Positions 1 to 8,856 of a stretch of 62,037 nucleotides of DNA are shown here, one piece after another. The position numbers were made by a program, and so were the translations under genes. The DNA lies in NCBI GenBank assembly GCA_945915475.1, contig CAMEFI010000020.1, positions 1 to 62,037 on the forward strand, read 5' to 3'. Under the pieces are notes generated by a model. The model was not told the origin of the DNA. It ran no database searches and saw nothing but the letters and a program-made list of their open reading frames with translations. This stretch comes from an uncultured Clostridium sp. Its GTDB lineage: Bacteria > Bacillota > Clostridia > Lachnospirales > Lachnospiraceae. Within the stretch, counting starts at the first letter, position 1. Each line of letters opens with the position of its first letter.

Positions 1-24
1 TTCAATAGAATGAGGAGATATAAT

Positions 25-1122
25 GTGAAAGAAATAAAAAAAGATCCGTTTGATGAATATATAAAAAATCTTCCGCCAACAAGAAAAGAATTAGGACAGG
101 CATGGCGGACTGCCATTGGATTACAGGATGTAGATGGATTGCAACCATCCGCGTATTTGTATGAAACGGCAAAGAAGAATATTGATGGTGAAATCTCTGT
201 TGATGAAGCAGGATCACTTATTGATAGTTATTATGAGAGTAAAGATGGCAGATTAGAAAGTGAAGCAAGAACAGAAGAGGCGGATAAGGTATCTGCAAGA
301 ATTACAAAGCTTCTTTCTGATAGATCCTTTATTTTTTCGACGACTCAGTATATTTCCATTCATCGTGAATTGTTTACGGGTATATATTCGCATGCAGGAA
401 AAATACGCGATTATAATATATCCAAGAAAGAATGGGTACTTGACGGAGATTCTGTGTCCTATGGCGGAGCGATAGATTTGCGTGAGACACTGGAATATGA
501 TATTTCCCAGGAACGAAATTTTAGATTTAATGGATTGACAATGGATGAAGCCATTCATCACCTTGCAATATTTATTTCCAGACTCTGGCAGATTCATGTT
601 TTTGGGGAAGGAAATACAAGAACTACCGCAGTGTTCTTTATTAAGTATCTGAGAATGTTGGGATTTAAGGTCGAGAATGATTTGTTTGCGGAAAATTCAT
701 GGTATTTTAGGAATGCCTTAGTTCGTGCGAATTATAATAATATTAAGGCTGGTATTTATGAAACAACAGATTTCTTGGAAAGATTTTTGAGAAATCTATT
801 ACTTGATGAGAAGAACGAGTTGCATAATAGAGATATGCATATTAGTGGTCAATTTTTATTGGGTCATGCTGACTCGATAAATGACCCAATAAATGACCCG
901 ATAAAATTGAATGAACGGGAGAAAAAAATAGTAGAAATATTGCGTAGAGAGCCAACTCTGACTCGTAGCGGGATGGCAGAATGTCTGGGATGTTCAGATT
1001 CGACTGTAAAGAGAGCGTTGCAGTCTATGGTTGAAAAAGGTGTCATAAAACGTATCGGGTCAAACAAGAAAGGCGAATGGATTATACTGAATGTAAATGA
1101 TAATTATAGCAACAAAAATTGA
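25..1122 (+). CDS. Fic family protein (AMPylase-type) with C-terminal winged helix
   Basis: The Fic core motif HVFGEGNTR (HxFxxGNxR) lies near residues 191-199 and should bind the nucleotide phosphates. Fic enzymes usually transfer AMP from ATP to Ser/Thr/Tyr of a target protein. From about residue 295 a helix-turn-helix of MarR/winged-helix style follows (recognition region around SDSTVKRAL), so the protein may bind DNA or regulate itself. I chose GTG at 25 because AGGAG at 13-17 sits 7 bases before it; an in-frame ATG at 10 has no ribosome site. No clear (S/T)xxxE(G/N) inhibitory helix was recognised. It is followed by two unknown genes in the same orientation, in AT-rich sequence that looks accessory. 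Target unknown. Confidence 0.85.
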   Translation: MKEIKKDPFDEYIKNLPPTRKELGQAWRTAIGLQDVDGLQPSAYLYETAKKNIDGEISVDEAGSLIDSYYESKDGRLESEARTEEADKVSARITKLLSDRSFIFSTTQYISIHRELFTGIYSHAGKIRDYNISKKEWVLDGDSVSYGGAIDLRETLEYDISQERNFRFNGLTMDEAIHHLAIFISRLWQIHVFGEGNTRTTAVFFIKYLRMLGFKVENDLFAENSWYFRNALVRANYNNIKAGIYETTDFLERFLRNLLLDEKNELHNRDMHISGQFLLGHADSINDPINDPIKLNEREKKIVEILRREPTLTRSGMAECLGCSDSTVKRALQSMVEKGVIKRIGSNKKGEWIILNVNDNYSNKN

Positions 1123-1160
1123 TTCATAATAACAAGAATATGGATTAAAAGGAGTGACAA

Positions 1161-2180
1161 ATGAGAAAAGAGGCGTCTTTAGAACAGTGGAAAATATTAT
1201 ATGAGGCGGCAACACGCATTAAAGAGTTAAAGCCATGGGAAAAGTTTTGGGATATGGATCTGATTGGTATCAGATATGGAGCTGATGAGGAAACTGTTTT
1301 CTTTAGTATACTTGGTCATGGCGGTGATTGTTATGGGATAGCTGTCTATGAAGGATACGAGGGATTAAACAGTTTTCTTATGCTTGCCATGCAACAGAGT
1401 ATGAATCTGACTCCTGAGTATGCAATGTTTAATCAAAGGAATCTTACATGCTATTGGGGAAATCGAGATGAATTAACAGTTAATCAGAGGAAGATTATTA
1501 AAGATTTAGGATATACATATCGTGGGAAAAATCAGTGGCTGTATTTCCTGTCTTATGAGCCGGGATATTATCCGTATAATATGGATGAGGACGAAGTATT
1601 GCGAATGAGTACGTATTTGCAGGATTTGGAACTGGCTCTTCGTTATTATGATGAAACAGACATGCATGTTGATTTTGAAAATGGAAACATGTTTTTGTTT
1701 GCTTTCGGGAGAGATAAAAAAACTTGGAACTTTGGCGAGGAAGCATTGCCCTTTACAGTCTTTCAATTTGGTAATCTACTTATCACAGATGAAGCATTGC
1801 TTTCAGATTTACCCAAAGTTCCGAAATGTAATGCTGTTTTAGAGGCGGAGGTATCCGTGTTAGGTGCTTCTGTAACGGATAAAAAATATGACCGCCCTGC
1901 AAATCCGGCATTATCATTATTAGGCGATGCGAATACGGGAACTGTCATTAAGTTTGAAATGGTGGGACCGGAGGACGATGCGATTGTTATGCTGGCGGAA
2001 ATTCTGATAGGTTTTATTTTCCGATATGGTGCACCAAAGGAGATTAGAGTGTCAAATGTGATTGTAGAGGCTGGACTTGAACAAATCTGTAATGTTTGTG
2101 GAATCAAGCTTCGCAGAGTAAAAAGATTGCAGGGATTAGATGAATTTATACAAGGTATGTATCATAGATACAGTTTATAG
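1161..2180 (+). CDS. DUF7309/DUF6930-like protein of unknown function
   Basis: A 339-residue soluble protein with no signal peptide or membrane segment. The N-terminal half (WKILYEAATRIKEL, then LIGIRY) resembles what I recall as DUF7309. The C-terminal part (about 230-335) resembles DUF6930, an alpha/beta domain with a final helix-rich stretch. This assignment is from memory and was not searched. The start is supported by AAAAGGAG 8 bases upstream. It lies between the Fic gene and another unknown gene with short gaps, so the three are probably co-transcribed. No catalytic motif is evident. Confidence 0.6.
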   Translation: MRKEASLEQWKILYEAATRIKELKPWEKFWDMDLIGIRYGADEETVFFSILGHGGDCYGIAVYEGYEGLNSFLMLAMQQSMNLTPEYAMFNQRNLTCYWGNRDELTVNQRKIIKDLGYTYRGKNQWLYFLSYEPGYYPYNMDEDEVLRMSTYLQDLELALRYYDETDMHVDFENGNMFLFAFGRDKKTWNFGEEALPFTVFQFGNLLITDEALLSDLPKVPKCNAVLEAEVSVLGASVTDKKYDRPANPALSLLGDANTGTVIKFEMVGPEDDAIVMLAEILIGFIFRYGAPKEIRVSNVIVEAGLEQICNVCGIKLRRVKRLQGLDEFIQGMYHRYSL

Positions 2181-2195
2181 GAAGGAGATATCATA

Positions 2196-2651
2196 ATGGA
2201 ACATCATAGACTGGATCCATATCCAATACCAAAGGAGAAAACACCGCTATGTATAAATGAACCATGGCTGATAGATAAGTCACTTTTAGAGTATCCTCCA
2301 CGTAGAGAACCGGATGAGAAAGAGGATAATGTTCGTATTTACATTCCGATGGATTTGAACAGGGATGCAATCCTGCGTAGACTTGATAGAGTAATTGCTC
2401 ATTACGGAGAGGCAACGGAAGAGAATGAGATGGAATTTAGCGTAGATGTTGGAATGATTATTTCTCAGGTAGAAATATATGATCAGGTATGGTTCGTACG
2501 CCATATGCCGGATAAAGGAGAGCATAGCAATGAGGCAAAGGAGCTTGTCAGAGAGATAATAGACAGGTTGAAAGAAATACCGGATGGGTGTGCAGAATGT
2601 TTTCCGTTTGATACAATCGATGAGCTTGGGCGGGAGTATTTGTCAGATTAA
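2196..2651 (+). CDS. Hypothetical protein
   Basis: A 151-residue acidic soluble protein that I do not recognise. Residues 1-45 are proline-rich; after that come alternating helices and strands, including DLNRDAILRRLDRVIAHY. A strong ribosome site (GGAAGGAGATATCATA) precedes the ATG. It starts 15 bases after the DUF7309-like gene, so it probably belongs to the same transcript. It is the last gene before the GTATCA repeat cluster and the damaged kinase, so it may be the last cargo gene of an integrated element whose other end lies outside the window. Confidence 0.6.
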   Translation: MEHHRLDPYPIPKEKTPLCINEPWLIDKSLLEYPPRREPDEKEDNVRIYIPMDLNRDAILRRLDRVIAHYGEATEENEMEFSVDVGMIISQVEIYDQVWFVRHMPDKGEHSNEAKELVREIIDRLKEIPDGCAECFPFDTIDELGREYLSD

Positions 2652-2663
2652 TTTCTGGTCAGT

Positions 2664-2801
2664 AGTATCAAATCGGTATCACAACCCCGAAATTCGTATC
2701 ACAGAATGAAATATTGACATAATTTCCAATTTACATCTTTTTTCGCCCATGTTATATTAGTACATAGGTGGACGGAAAATGATGATTTTCGTGATACGAA
2801 T
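2664..2801. repeat. GTATCA repeat cluster with an 11-bp perfect inverted repeat
   Basis: Copies of GTATCA(C) occur in direct orientation near 2664, 2676 and 2696. ATTCGTATCAC at 2692-2702 has an exact inverted partner, GTGATACGAAT, at 2791-2801. Such short iterated sites are typical of recombinase-bound element ends, but no recombinase gene lies inside the window. The cluster sits exactly between the accessory genes and the damaged kinase. A regulatory function cannot be excluded. Confidence 0.55.
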
Positions 2802-2853
2802 CTGCAACATTTTCTCCGGAAAAAGTAAAAATAATAGGTAAAATACCCATAAA

Positions 2854-4995
2854 ATGAGTCACAAAACGGCAAAAACCGTAACATATAAGTTTCTAAACAC
2901 GGCTAAATCAGACCGTGAAGATTTGCCACCTGCAGCAAGAGGTTATATTATGCAGATCCGGTCTTCGGGCAGGATATTGTTGAATATTATCAACGACATT
3001 CTGGATTTTTCCAAGATTGAGTCCGGGAAAATGGATATTGTGCCGGCAGAATATGAACTGGTGTCGCTATGCAATGATGTAGCGAATATTGTAGAGACCC
3101 GTCTCAAAGATAAGCCGGTGGAATTATTGATGTCCATAAAGCCGGGAATTCCTAAGGTTCTATATGGGGACAGTGTAAGACTGCGGCAGATTCTCATTAA
3201 TCTTGCCAATAATGCGGCAAAATTTACGCAAAAGGGCAAGATACATATCGTCATCGATTACGAGGTGCGGGATGAAGAACAGATCCGGTTGAACATGCGG
3301 GTAGAGGATACCGGATGCGGAATCAAAGAGAAAGATCTTGAGCGGATATTTGATTCCTTTCAACAGGTGGATAGCAAGAGAAACCGAAATGCGGAGGGCA
3401 CCGGTCTTGGACTTGCAATCTGTAAGAAATTGCTGGATCTTATGGATGGAGAGATTCATGTCAGCAGTGTATATGAGAAGGGCAGTGTTTTCTCCGTCAC
3501 ACTACCGCAGCAGGTAAGGGATTGGAGCCCTTCCATTGCGGTTCCGGACGCAGAGCATCAGGTTGCCATTGGATATTTTAGCAATCGGTTTCTCGCAAAA
3601 CGGTTCTTCGACGCTGTAAAACAGTTGGGCATTTTTTCCATTGCGTTAATTGCACCGGATCGCATGGCGTGGGCGTTAGAAGCCTATGCGAAAGAGTGTG
3701 CAGGAAAGAATATTTTTCTGTTTTTAGAAGAAAAAAATGAGGATGATGAGTTGAGAAGCATTTTGGAGAATTTCCCAAACATTACCATTGTGGAGCTGGT
3801 TTCCTTCTTCTCAGATAAGAAAACGGAATCAGAGAGTTGGAGAAGGATTCACAAACCACTTTCAGAAAATAATATTGCAATGGCACTTGCCGGAGAAGAG
3901 ATACAGATAAACAGAGATAGCAGGGAAGCAGAAGAGATAGATTTTATTGCACCGGAGGCAAAGATATTGATTGTGGATGATAATGAGATCAACCTGATTG
4001 TAACCCAGGGGTTATTAGAACCGCTTCAAATGAAGGTGTATGCGATTTCCAGTGGAATAGAAGCGGTTGAACTCATCGAACAGCATCATTTTGACTTGAT
4101 TTTCATGGATCACATGATGCCGGAGCTTGACGGAATAGAGACCACACGGATTATTCGAAGATTTCATCCGCAGTATCAGGATATCCCGATTATTGCCTTG
4201 ACGGCAAATGTAATGGATGGAATGAGAGAGGAGTTCCTTTCAGAGGGAATGAACGATCTGGTTGCAAAACCGATTGAGGTAAGGATGCTGGTTCAGAAAG
4301 TGAAGCAATGGCTGCCACCGGAAAAGATTGTACCTTGTCAGAATGTAAAGAATTCGGATTCACAAAGAGAAGGATCTGAAAAAATCGTGGTAGGAGATCT
4401 GGATACCGATTCTGCACGGAAGCTTTTAGGAGATGACAAGCTTTTCTGGAATGTGTTGAAAGAATACTACAGGAATATACCGAAGAAAGTCAAGCTGATC
4501 GGACAACTCAAACAACAGGGCAATCTGCCGGCGTATACCATTGAAGTGCATGCGCTTAAGAGTGCTTCCAGACAGATTGGAGCAACGAATCTTGCAAATC
4601 TTGCAGCCATGTTAGAAAAGGCGGGAAATGATGGAAATATGGATATCATTCGGGAGAATACCGATGAATTGCTTGCCATGTATGCAGGATATGAAGAGGT
4701 GCTGGCACCATTTTGCCGGGAGGAGCAGGAAGCTGTTCCGAAGAAGGAAATGGATTTGGAACATATCCGTACTGTATTTGATGAGATGATGGATGCCATT
4801 GAGAATCTGGATATTGACCGGATGGAAGAAGGAAGAGAACAATTATCCCAGTATGAATATGGGGGTCAGGCCGGGGAATTGTACGAGGAATTATCAGAAG
4901 CCATTGATAATATTGATGTAGACCGTTGTACGGAATTATTACAGATGTGGAAGCAGCTTTTATCTCAGTCGGAGTACAATCTCCGACTGAGATAA
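2854..4995 (+). CDS. Hybrid histidine kinase remnant: HATPase, receiver and Hpt domains, H-box lost
   Basis: Residues 30-58 match the second dimerisation helix of a HisKA domain (RSSG, DILDFSKIESGK). The ATPase domain follows: N-box LRQILINLANNAAKFT near 108, DTGCGI near 151, GTGLGLAI near 182. A receiver domain spans about 368-490 with phospho-Asp419 (FMDHMMPE). An Hpt domain near 520-600 has His566 (EVHALKSAS). The usual sequence after MSH, EIRTPxNAI, is replaced by KTAKTVTY, and no sensor or membrane region precedes it. The 5' part therefore appears lost at the repeat cluster just upstream, and no ribosome site precedes the ATG. The receiver and Hpt could still work if expressed; otherwise this is a pseudogene. 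Confidence 0.7.
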   Translation: MSHKTAKTVTYKFLNTAKSDREDLPPAARGYIMQIRSSGRILLNIINDILDFSKIESGKMDIVPAEYELVSLCNDVANIVETRLKDKPVELLMSIKPGIPKVLYGDSVRLRQILINLANNAAKFTQKGKIHIVIDYEVRDEEQIRLNMRVEDTGCGIKEKDLERIFDSFQQVDSKRNRNAEGTGLGLAICKKLLDLMDGEIHVSSVYEKGSVFSVTLPQQVRDWSPSIAVPDAEHQVAIGYFSNRFLAKRFFDAVKQLGIFSIALIAPDRMAWALEAYAKECAGKNIFLFLEEKNEDDELRSILENFPNITIVELVSFFSDKKTESESWRRIHKPLSENNIAMALAGEEIQINRDSREAEEIDFIAPEAKILIVDDNEINLIVTQGLLEPLQMKVYAISSGIEAVELIEQHHFDLIFMDHMMPELDGIETTRIIRRFHPQYQDIPIIALTANVMDGMREEFLSEGMNDLVAKPIEVRMLVQKVKQWLPPEKIVPCQNVKNSDSQREGSEKIVVGDLDTDSARKLLGDDKLFWNVLKEYYRNIPKKVKLIGQLKQQGNLPAYTIEVHALKSASRQIGATNLANLAAMLEKAGNDGNMDIIRENTDELLAMYAGYEEVLAPFCREEQEAVPKKEMDLEHIRTVFDEMMDAIENLDIDRMEEGREQLSQYEYGGQAGELYEELSEAIDNIDVDRCTELLQMWKQLLSQSEYNLRLR

Positions 4996-5095
4996 AAGCC
5001 TCCGGCGGATGGCAGAGATGCACAGATGAAGATGTCGCACATAAGTGCGACGCGCATCTCGCCGTCAATAACGCCTTGGCGTTATTGAAAGAATT
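4957..5095. repeat. Cluster of three hairpins around the kinase stop codon
   Basis: An 18-bp perfect inverted repeat (4957-4974 and 4981-4998, loop TACAAT) covers the last codons and stop of the kinase gene. A nested hairpin follows: GTCGCAC/GTGCGAC with loop ATAA near 5034-5051, enclosed by GAGATGC/GCATCTC. A third stem, CAATAACGC/GCGTTATTG, lies near 5073-5094. No long T-run follows, so it is not a standard terminator. It looks like a structured interspersed repeat. Confidence 0.6.
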
Positions 5096-5124
5096 GTTCA
5101 GGTAAGAAAAGAAAGGTGATGGAT

Positions 5125-5976
5125 ATGGGACAGACATTTACGATTGGAGTACTATTTGCCGATAAGGCGGAGAGTGGATTGACACATGACTTCTTTGCAG
5201 CGATATTAGATAGTTTTATGAAACAGATAGAAACAAAAGGATATCAGATGTGTTTTCTGAATACGAATAAGGAGTATCCCGGCAGAAAGACGTATCTTCA
5301 ACAAGTCAGAGATAGGAATTATGACGGAGTGCTGATAGCCTGTATTGAATTTGATGATCCGGAAGTGGTGGAACTGATGCACAGTGGAATACCGGTTGTT
5401 ACGATTGATGAGGAGGTTGATGGGGTGATCTCTGTGAAATCAGACAACAGCGGTGGGATGAAATGTCTTATGAATTATCTGATAGAGATGAAACACAAAC
5501 GGATTGCATATATTACAGGAGAGGATTGTCATGTTACCAGAACAAGGGTAAATACCTTTTTAGAGTGTTCGGCAAAGGCCGGGCTTTCGGTTCCGTCCGA
5601 TTATATTATGCAGGGAAAGTTCCGGGATATTAATCGAGCGGCCTACTTAACAGAAGGATTGATGCGGCTCGCAGATCCTCCGACCTGTATCATTTATTCC
5701 GATGATTATGCTGCAATTGGAGGAATGAATATTCTTCGGGCGAGAGGGATGGAGATTCCGGGAGATATATCGATTGCGGGCTATGACGGCATTGATATTA
5801 TGTCGAGATATGAGCCCCGGATTACAACCGTCGTGCAGGATAAAAAGAAGTTGGGTATCGTTGCGGCAAAGAAACTGATGGAATGGATTGAGAATCCGGA
5901 TTATGATCTGGAAAATACTATTCTGGTTGAGACAACCTTGCAGAAAGGGCGCAGTGTTGCAAGGGCATATTATTAA
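5125..5976 (+). CDS. LacI/GalR-type ligand-binding domain protein lacking the DNA-binding domain
   Basis: The sequence starts directly with the periplasmic-binding-protein-like fold (FTIGVLF) and runs to its normal C-terminus (DISIAGYDGIDI, then ITTVVQDKKKLG), as in LacI/GalR effector domains. There is no N-terminal HTH and no signal peptide, so it should be a cytoplasmic ligand sensor. ATG at 5125 has AAAGG about 8 bases upstream; GTG 5116 and ATG 5119 are alternatives. It lies just after the hybrid kinase remnant and may have supplied its ligand-sensing partner. Alternatively it is a LacI regulator that lost its HTH. The ligand cannot be read from the sequence, though sugars are typical. 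Confidence 0.7.
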   Translation: MGQTFTIGVLFADKAESGLTHDFFAAILDSFMKQIETKGYQMCFLNTNKEYPGRKTYLQQVRDRNYDGVLIACIEFDDPEVVELMHSGIPVVTIDEEVDGVISVKSDNSGGMKCLMNYLIEMKHKRIAYITGEDCHVTRTRVNTFLECSAKAGLSVPSDYIMQGKFRDINRAAYLTEGLMRLADPPTCIIYSDDYAAIGGMNILRARGMEIPGDISIAGYDGIDIMSRYEPRITTVVQDKKKLGIVAAKKLMEWIENPDYDLENTILVETTLQKGRSVARAYY

Positions 5977-5985
5977 GATTATCAG

Positions 5986-6014
5986 TTGCGAAATTGCACA
6001 AATATGGCTATAAT
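5986..6014 (+). promoter_or_regulatory. Sigma-A promoter of the flavin reductase gene
   Basis: TTGCGA (5986-5991), a 17-bp spacer and a perfect TATAAT (6009-6014). The start would be near 6021, about 50 bases before the flavin reductase ATG. The -35 region overlaps a copy of the dispersed TTGCGAAA motif. Confidence 0.7.
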
Positions 6015-6071
6015 ACAGAGATGTATGAGCAATTGACCTTATTTGAAAAGGACAGAACAAGGAGACAGATT

Positions 6072-6638
6072 ATGGGAAAACAATCATGGAAACCAGGAAA
6101 TATGTTATATCCGGTACCGGCAGTATTGGTAACTTGTAGAGATAAAGAGGGAAAGGATAATGTACTGACCATTGCGTGGGCAGGTACCATTTGCTCTGAC
6201 CCGCCAATGTTATCGATCTCCATTCGAAAGGAACGCCATTCTTATTCAATGATCAAGGAGTCCGGAGTTTTTGTAGTGAATGTGACAACAAAGGATTTGG
6301 TGGAGGCAACGGATTACTGTGGAGTGAGAAGTGGTAAGGACGAGGATAAATTTGCAGCCACACATCTGACAAAGGGAGAGGCGGAGAAGATCAATGCACC
6401 TATCATTATGGAAAGTCCGGTTAATATTGAGTGTAAGGTGAAACAGGTGATAGAGTTGGGAAGTCATGATATGTTCCTTGCAGAGGTAGTCAATGTGCAG
6501 GTGTCGGATGAGTATATGGATGAAAAGGGAGCATTTCACATCAACGATGCCGAATTGCTGGCATACTCTCATGGACAGTATTATGCATTAGGAGAACATC
6601 TTGGATCATTTGGTTATTCTGTTCGCAAGTCAAAATGA
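6072..6638 (+). CDS. Flavin reductase family protein (FMN-binding split barrel)
   Basis: 188 residues matching the flavin-reductase-like (DIM6/NTAB) family. The N-terminus PVPAVLVTCRDKEGKDNVLTIAWAG and the following PPMLSISIRKERHSYSMIKE are the FMN-binding strands. HINDAELLAYSHGQYYALGE is the typical C-terminal end. It is probably a cytoplasmic FMN-binding oxidoreductase; partner unknown. The ATG at 6072 was chosen because AGGAG lies at 6060-6064; a longer reading frame to 5994 runs through the promoter and is unlikely. The gene stands alone, with an M23 peptidase gene 23 bases downstream that may share its transcript. Confidence 0.85.
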   Translation: MGKQSWKPGNMLYPVPAVLVTCRDKEGKDNVLTIAWAGTICSDPPMLSISIRKERHSYSMIKESGVFVVNVTTKDLVEATDYCGVRSGKDEDKFAATHLTKGEAEKINAPIIMESPVNIECKVKQVIELGSHDMFLAEVVNVQVSDEYMDEKGAFHINDAELLAYSHGQYYALGEHLGSFGYSVRKSK

Positions 6639-6661
6639 TTGGCGAAGAAAAGAGGGTATAA

Positions 6662-8371
6662 GTGAAGAGGTATAATTTTAAGACCCGGGCACAGATTGGC
6701 TGGTTTAAGGCAGCGATGGTGGGAACGGTGATCGGCTTGCTGATTGCACCAACCGCCGGTAGAATCATGAGTAGTCAGGAGAAAGCATTTTTAACGGATA
6801 ATCCGGTAATAGATGCCATTGGCAGTATAACTTTTGGCCCGAAAACAAAAATTATGATCAACAAAGATGTAGTAGCGCTTGCCAAGAGTGAGGAGGCAGC
6901 AAAGGAGGCCTTTCAAAATGCCCGGCTTGCTTACAATGCCAATGGCGTGAAAGTGTTAGATATCGATGTGTCCTATGCTCAGGTAGATGAAGAAAAGGAT
7001 AAAAAAGCGATTAAAGGAAAACGTGTACTTCGGAATGAGAAGTTAGAGGCCGCCATTTTGAACAGCTTTGACCGGTATGCGGATGCAGATAAGAAGCTTG
7101 CCTACACGATGCGGGTGGATGATCATACGGTTACGGTAGAGCATATGGCAGATGTGATTTCCATATTAGAGCAGGCACAGAATACCTATGACAGTAAGGA
7201 TGCATTTAAGGTGGGACTGAAACCACCGGCAAGCCGTAATGTCACCATGTATGAGGTGGCAGTAGAGGAAAAGGCAAGTGGCCAGGAGGCGACAGAAGAA
7301 GCGCCGGAGATTACAGAGACTGCAACAGAAGAAGTGACAGAGGAGACAACAGAAGGTTCTGATACTGTAACCAGTGAGGAGACGACCACCGAAGAGGCGA
7401 CTACTGAAGAGGCGACTACTGAAGAGGTAACGACTGAGGATCCCACACTGGCAGCCCAGAGCGTGGATGACGGTGTGAAATATGTTGGTTTTGCGGATAC
7501 CATTCAGGTCATGGAAACCTATGTGAATTCCTCACAGATTACAGATAAGGATACGGCATATACGACAATGACAACAAAGAATGCGGAAGCCAGTATCTAT
7601 GTTGTGGAACCGGGGGATGCCCTGTCTCTTATTGCAGAAAAGAACAATTTAACTGTAGATGAAATTAAAGCGTTGAATCCACAGATTGAATCGGATGATG
7701 ATATTTATTATGATGATCGCCTGAATATTACTGTTCCGAAAGCGGCTCTTCAGATTCTGGTAGAGAAACAGGAGACCTATAGGGAAAATTATAATGAAGA
7801 TGTGGTATATCAGGATGATGACAGCATGTTCATTGGTGAGAGTGAAGTCGTTCAGGAAGGTACACCGGGAAGCCATGTTGTAACGGATTTAGTAACCTAT
7901 ACGGATGATATGGAGTCCGACCGGAAAGAACTGAAAGAAACTGTGGAAGTGGCAGCGGTAGCCCAGGTGGTGAAGCGTGGTACAAAGTCAAAACCCACTT
8001 ATATGTATCCCGTTACGAATTGGAATATTACATCTAACTTTGGCTATCGCTGGGGTCGTCTGCATGCAGGGACGGATGTGGGTATTCCCACCGGAACAAC
8101 GGTGCGGGCATCCCGTGCGGGCCAGGTTATCACAGCAGGCTGGGTAGGCGGTTATGGTAACTGTGTCATCATTGACCATGGAGATGGTGTCAGCACAAGA
8201 TATGGACATTTAAGTGAAGTGACAGTTAGTGTTGGTCAGTATGTGGATCAGGGGCAGCAGATTGCTCTTTCCGGGAATACCGGACGGAGTACCGGACCAC
8301 ATCTTCATTTCGAAATCCGGATCAATGGAGAGGCTGTAGACCCCCTTCCGTATCTTGCCGGACAGCAGTAA
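6662..8371 (+). CDS. Cell-envelope M23 peptidase with LysM domain and Thr/Glu-rich linker
   Basis: An N-terminal hydrophobic segment (about 15-33) should anchor or export the protein. Residues 205-270 form an acidic stalk built on TTEEA repeats. A LysM peptidoglycan-binding domain lies near 313-357 (VEPGDALSLIAEKNNLTVDEI). A weak G5-like stretch comes next, then a C-terminal M23 metallopeptidase with zinc ligands HAGTD (His468, Asp472) and HLHFE (His547, His549). The catalytic motifs are intact, so it should cleave peptidoglycan peptide bridges or activate another hydrolase. The start is GTG with GAGGG upstream. 23 bases separate it from the flavin reductase. Confidence 0.88.
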   Translation: MKRYNFKTRAQIGWFKAAMVGTVIGLLIAPTAGRIMSSQEKAFLTDNPVIDAIGSITFGPKTKIMINKDVVALAKSEEAAKEAFQNARLAYNANGVKVLDIDVSYAQVDEEKDKKAIKGKRVLRNEKLEAAILNSFDRYADADKKLAYTMRVDDHTVTVEHMADVISILEQAQNTYDSKDAFKVGLKPPASRNVTMYEVAVEEKASGQEATEEAPEITETATEEVTEETTEGSDTVTSEETTTEEATTEEATTEEVTTEDPTLAAQSVDDGVKYVGFADTIQVMETYVNSSQITDKDTAYTTMTTKNAEASIYVVEPGDALSLIAEKNNLTVDEIKALNPQIESDDDIYYDDRLNITVPKAALQILVEKQETYRENYNEDVVYQDDDSMFIGESEVVQEGTPGSHVVTDLVTYTDDMESDRKELKETVEVAAVAQVVKRGTKSKPTYMYPVTNWNITSNFGYRWGRLHAGTDVGIPTGTTVRASRAGQVITAGWVGGYGNCVIIDHGDGVSTRYGHLSEVTVSVGQYVDQGQQIALSGNTGRSTGPHLHFEIRINGEAVDPLPYLAGQQ

Positions 8372-8379
8372 TAGTATTG

Positions 8380-8400
8380 GGTGTTTGCGAAAGCATGCCT
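8380..8400 (+). repeat. Copy of the dispersed TTGCGAAA motif
   Basis: GGTGTTTGCGAAAGCATGCCT lies in the gap after the M23 gene. It belongs to the family of short intergenic motifs seen at 5986, 10160, 36457, 41056, 41259, 45553 and 61951. This copy has the core in inverted relation to its flanks. Confidence 0.45.
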
Positions 8401-8442
8401 GTGATAGTGGAGTGGATAATTTGTGGAAGGAGATGGAACACC

Positions 8443-8829
8443 ATGAGTACTATTATTTATGATGCAAGACGTGTGAAAGGCTATGAATGCCTAAAGGAAT
8501 TATGTGTATATGCCGGTAAAGAAGAAACATTTATGGAAAGCTTGTGGAAGGAAATGGTTGCGGATGGAGAACTGATGCAGGAATTTGCTTACTATGTGGA
8601 TAACCAGACGTTGTTAGATCAGATAAAGTGTGAGGGGTATGGTCTTACCGATCTGTATGTATGGCAGGTGGAACGCTACAATCTGATGCAGGATTATGGC
8701 AAAAATGGTGCGGAATGCAACAAGGTGGCCATGGTGCTGGATTCTCTTTATATGATGGCGCAGATGAAGAAGAACCCGGAAGAATATGTGAAGAGACTGA
8801 ATAGTGGTCTTGGTATGGATCAGTTCTGA
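8443..8829 (+). CDS. Hypothetical protein, helical
   Basis: A 128-residue soluble, probably all-helical protein that I do not recognise. It has no cysteine motif, signal peptide or membrane segment. The ATG at 8443 follows GGAAGGAGATGGAACACC; the reading frame can be extended to 8377, but without a ribosome site. It lies between the M23 peptidase gene (same strand) and the convergent LacI regulator. Length and composition resemble many small conserved Lachnospiraceae proteins, but no function can be given. Confidence 0.65.
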   Translation: MSTIIYDARRVKGYECLKELCVYAGKEETFMESLWKEMVADGELMQEFAYYVDNQTLLDQIKCEGYGLTDLYVWQVERYNLMQDYGKNGAECNKVAMVLDSLYMMAQMKKNPEEYVKRLNSGLGMDQF

Positions 8830-8856
8830 AGGGCAGACTGCTACAGGGAAAGAGTA

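Noticed and set aside
2854-4995. Fully functional hybrid sensor kinase
   Set aside because: The H-box and sensor region are absent and no ribosome site precedes the start, so normal signalling is unlikely.
7186-7503. A Ser/Val-rich minus-strand frame opposite the M23 gene
   Set aside because: It mirrors the TTEEA-encoding repeat on the other strand; the M23 protein in the plus frame has clear domains.
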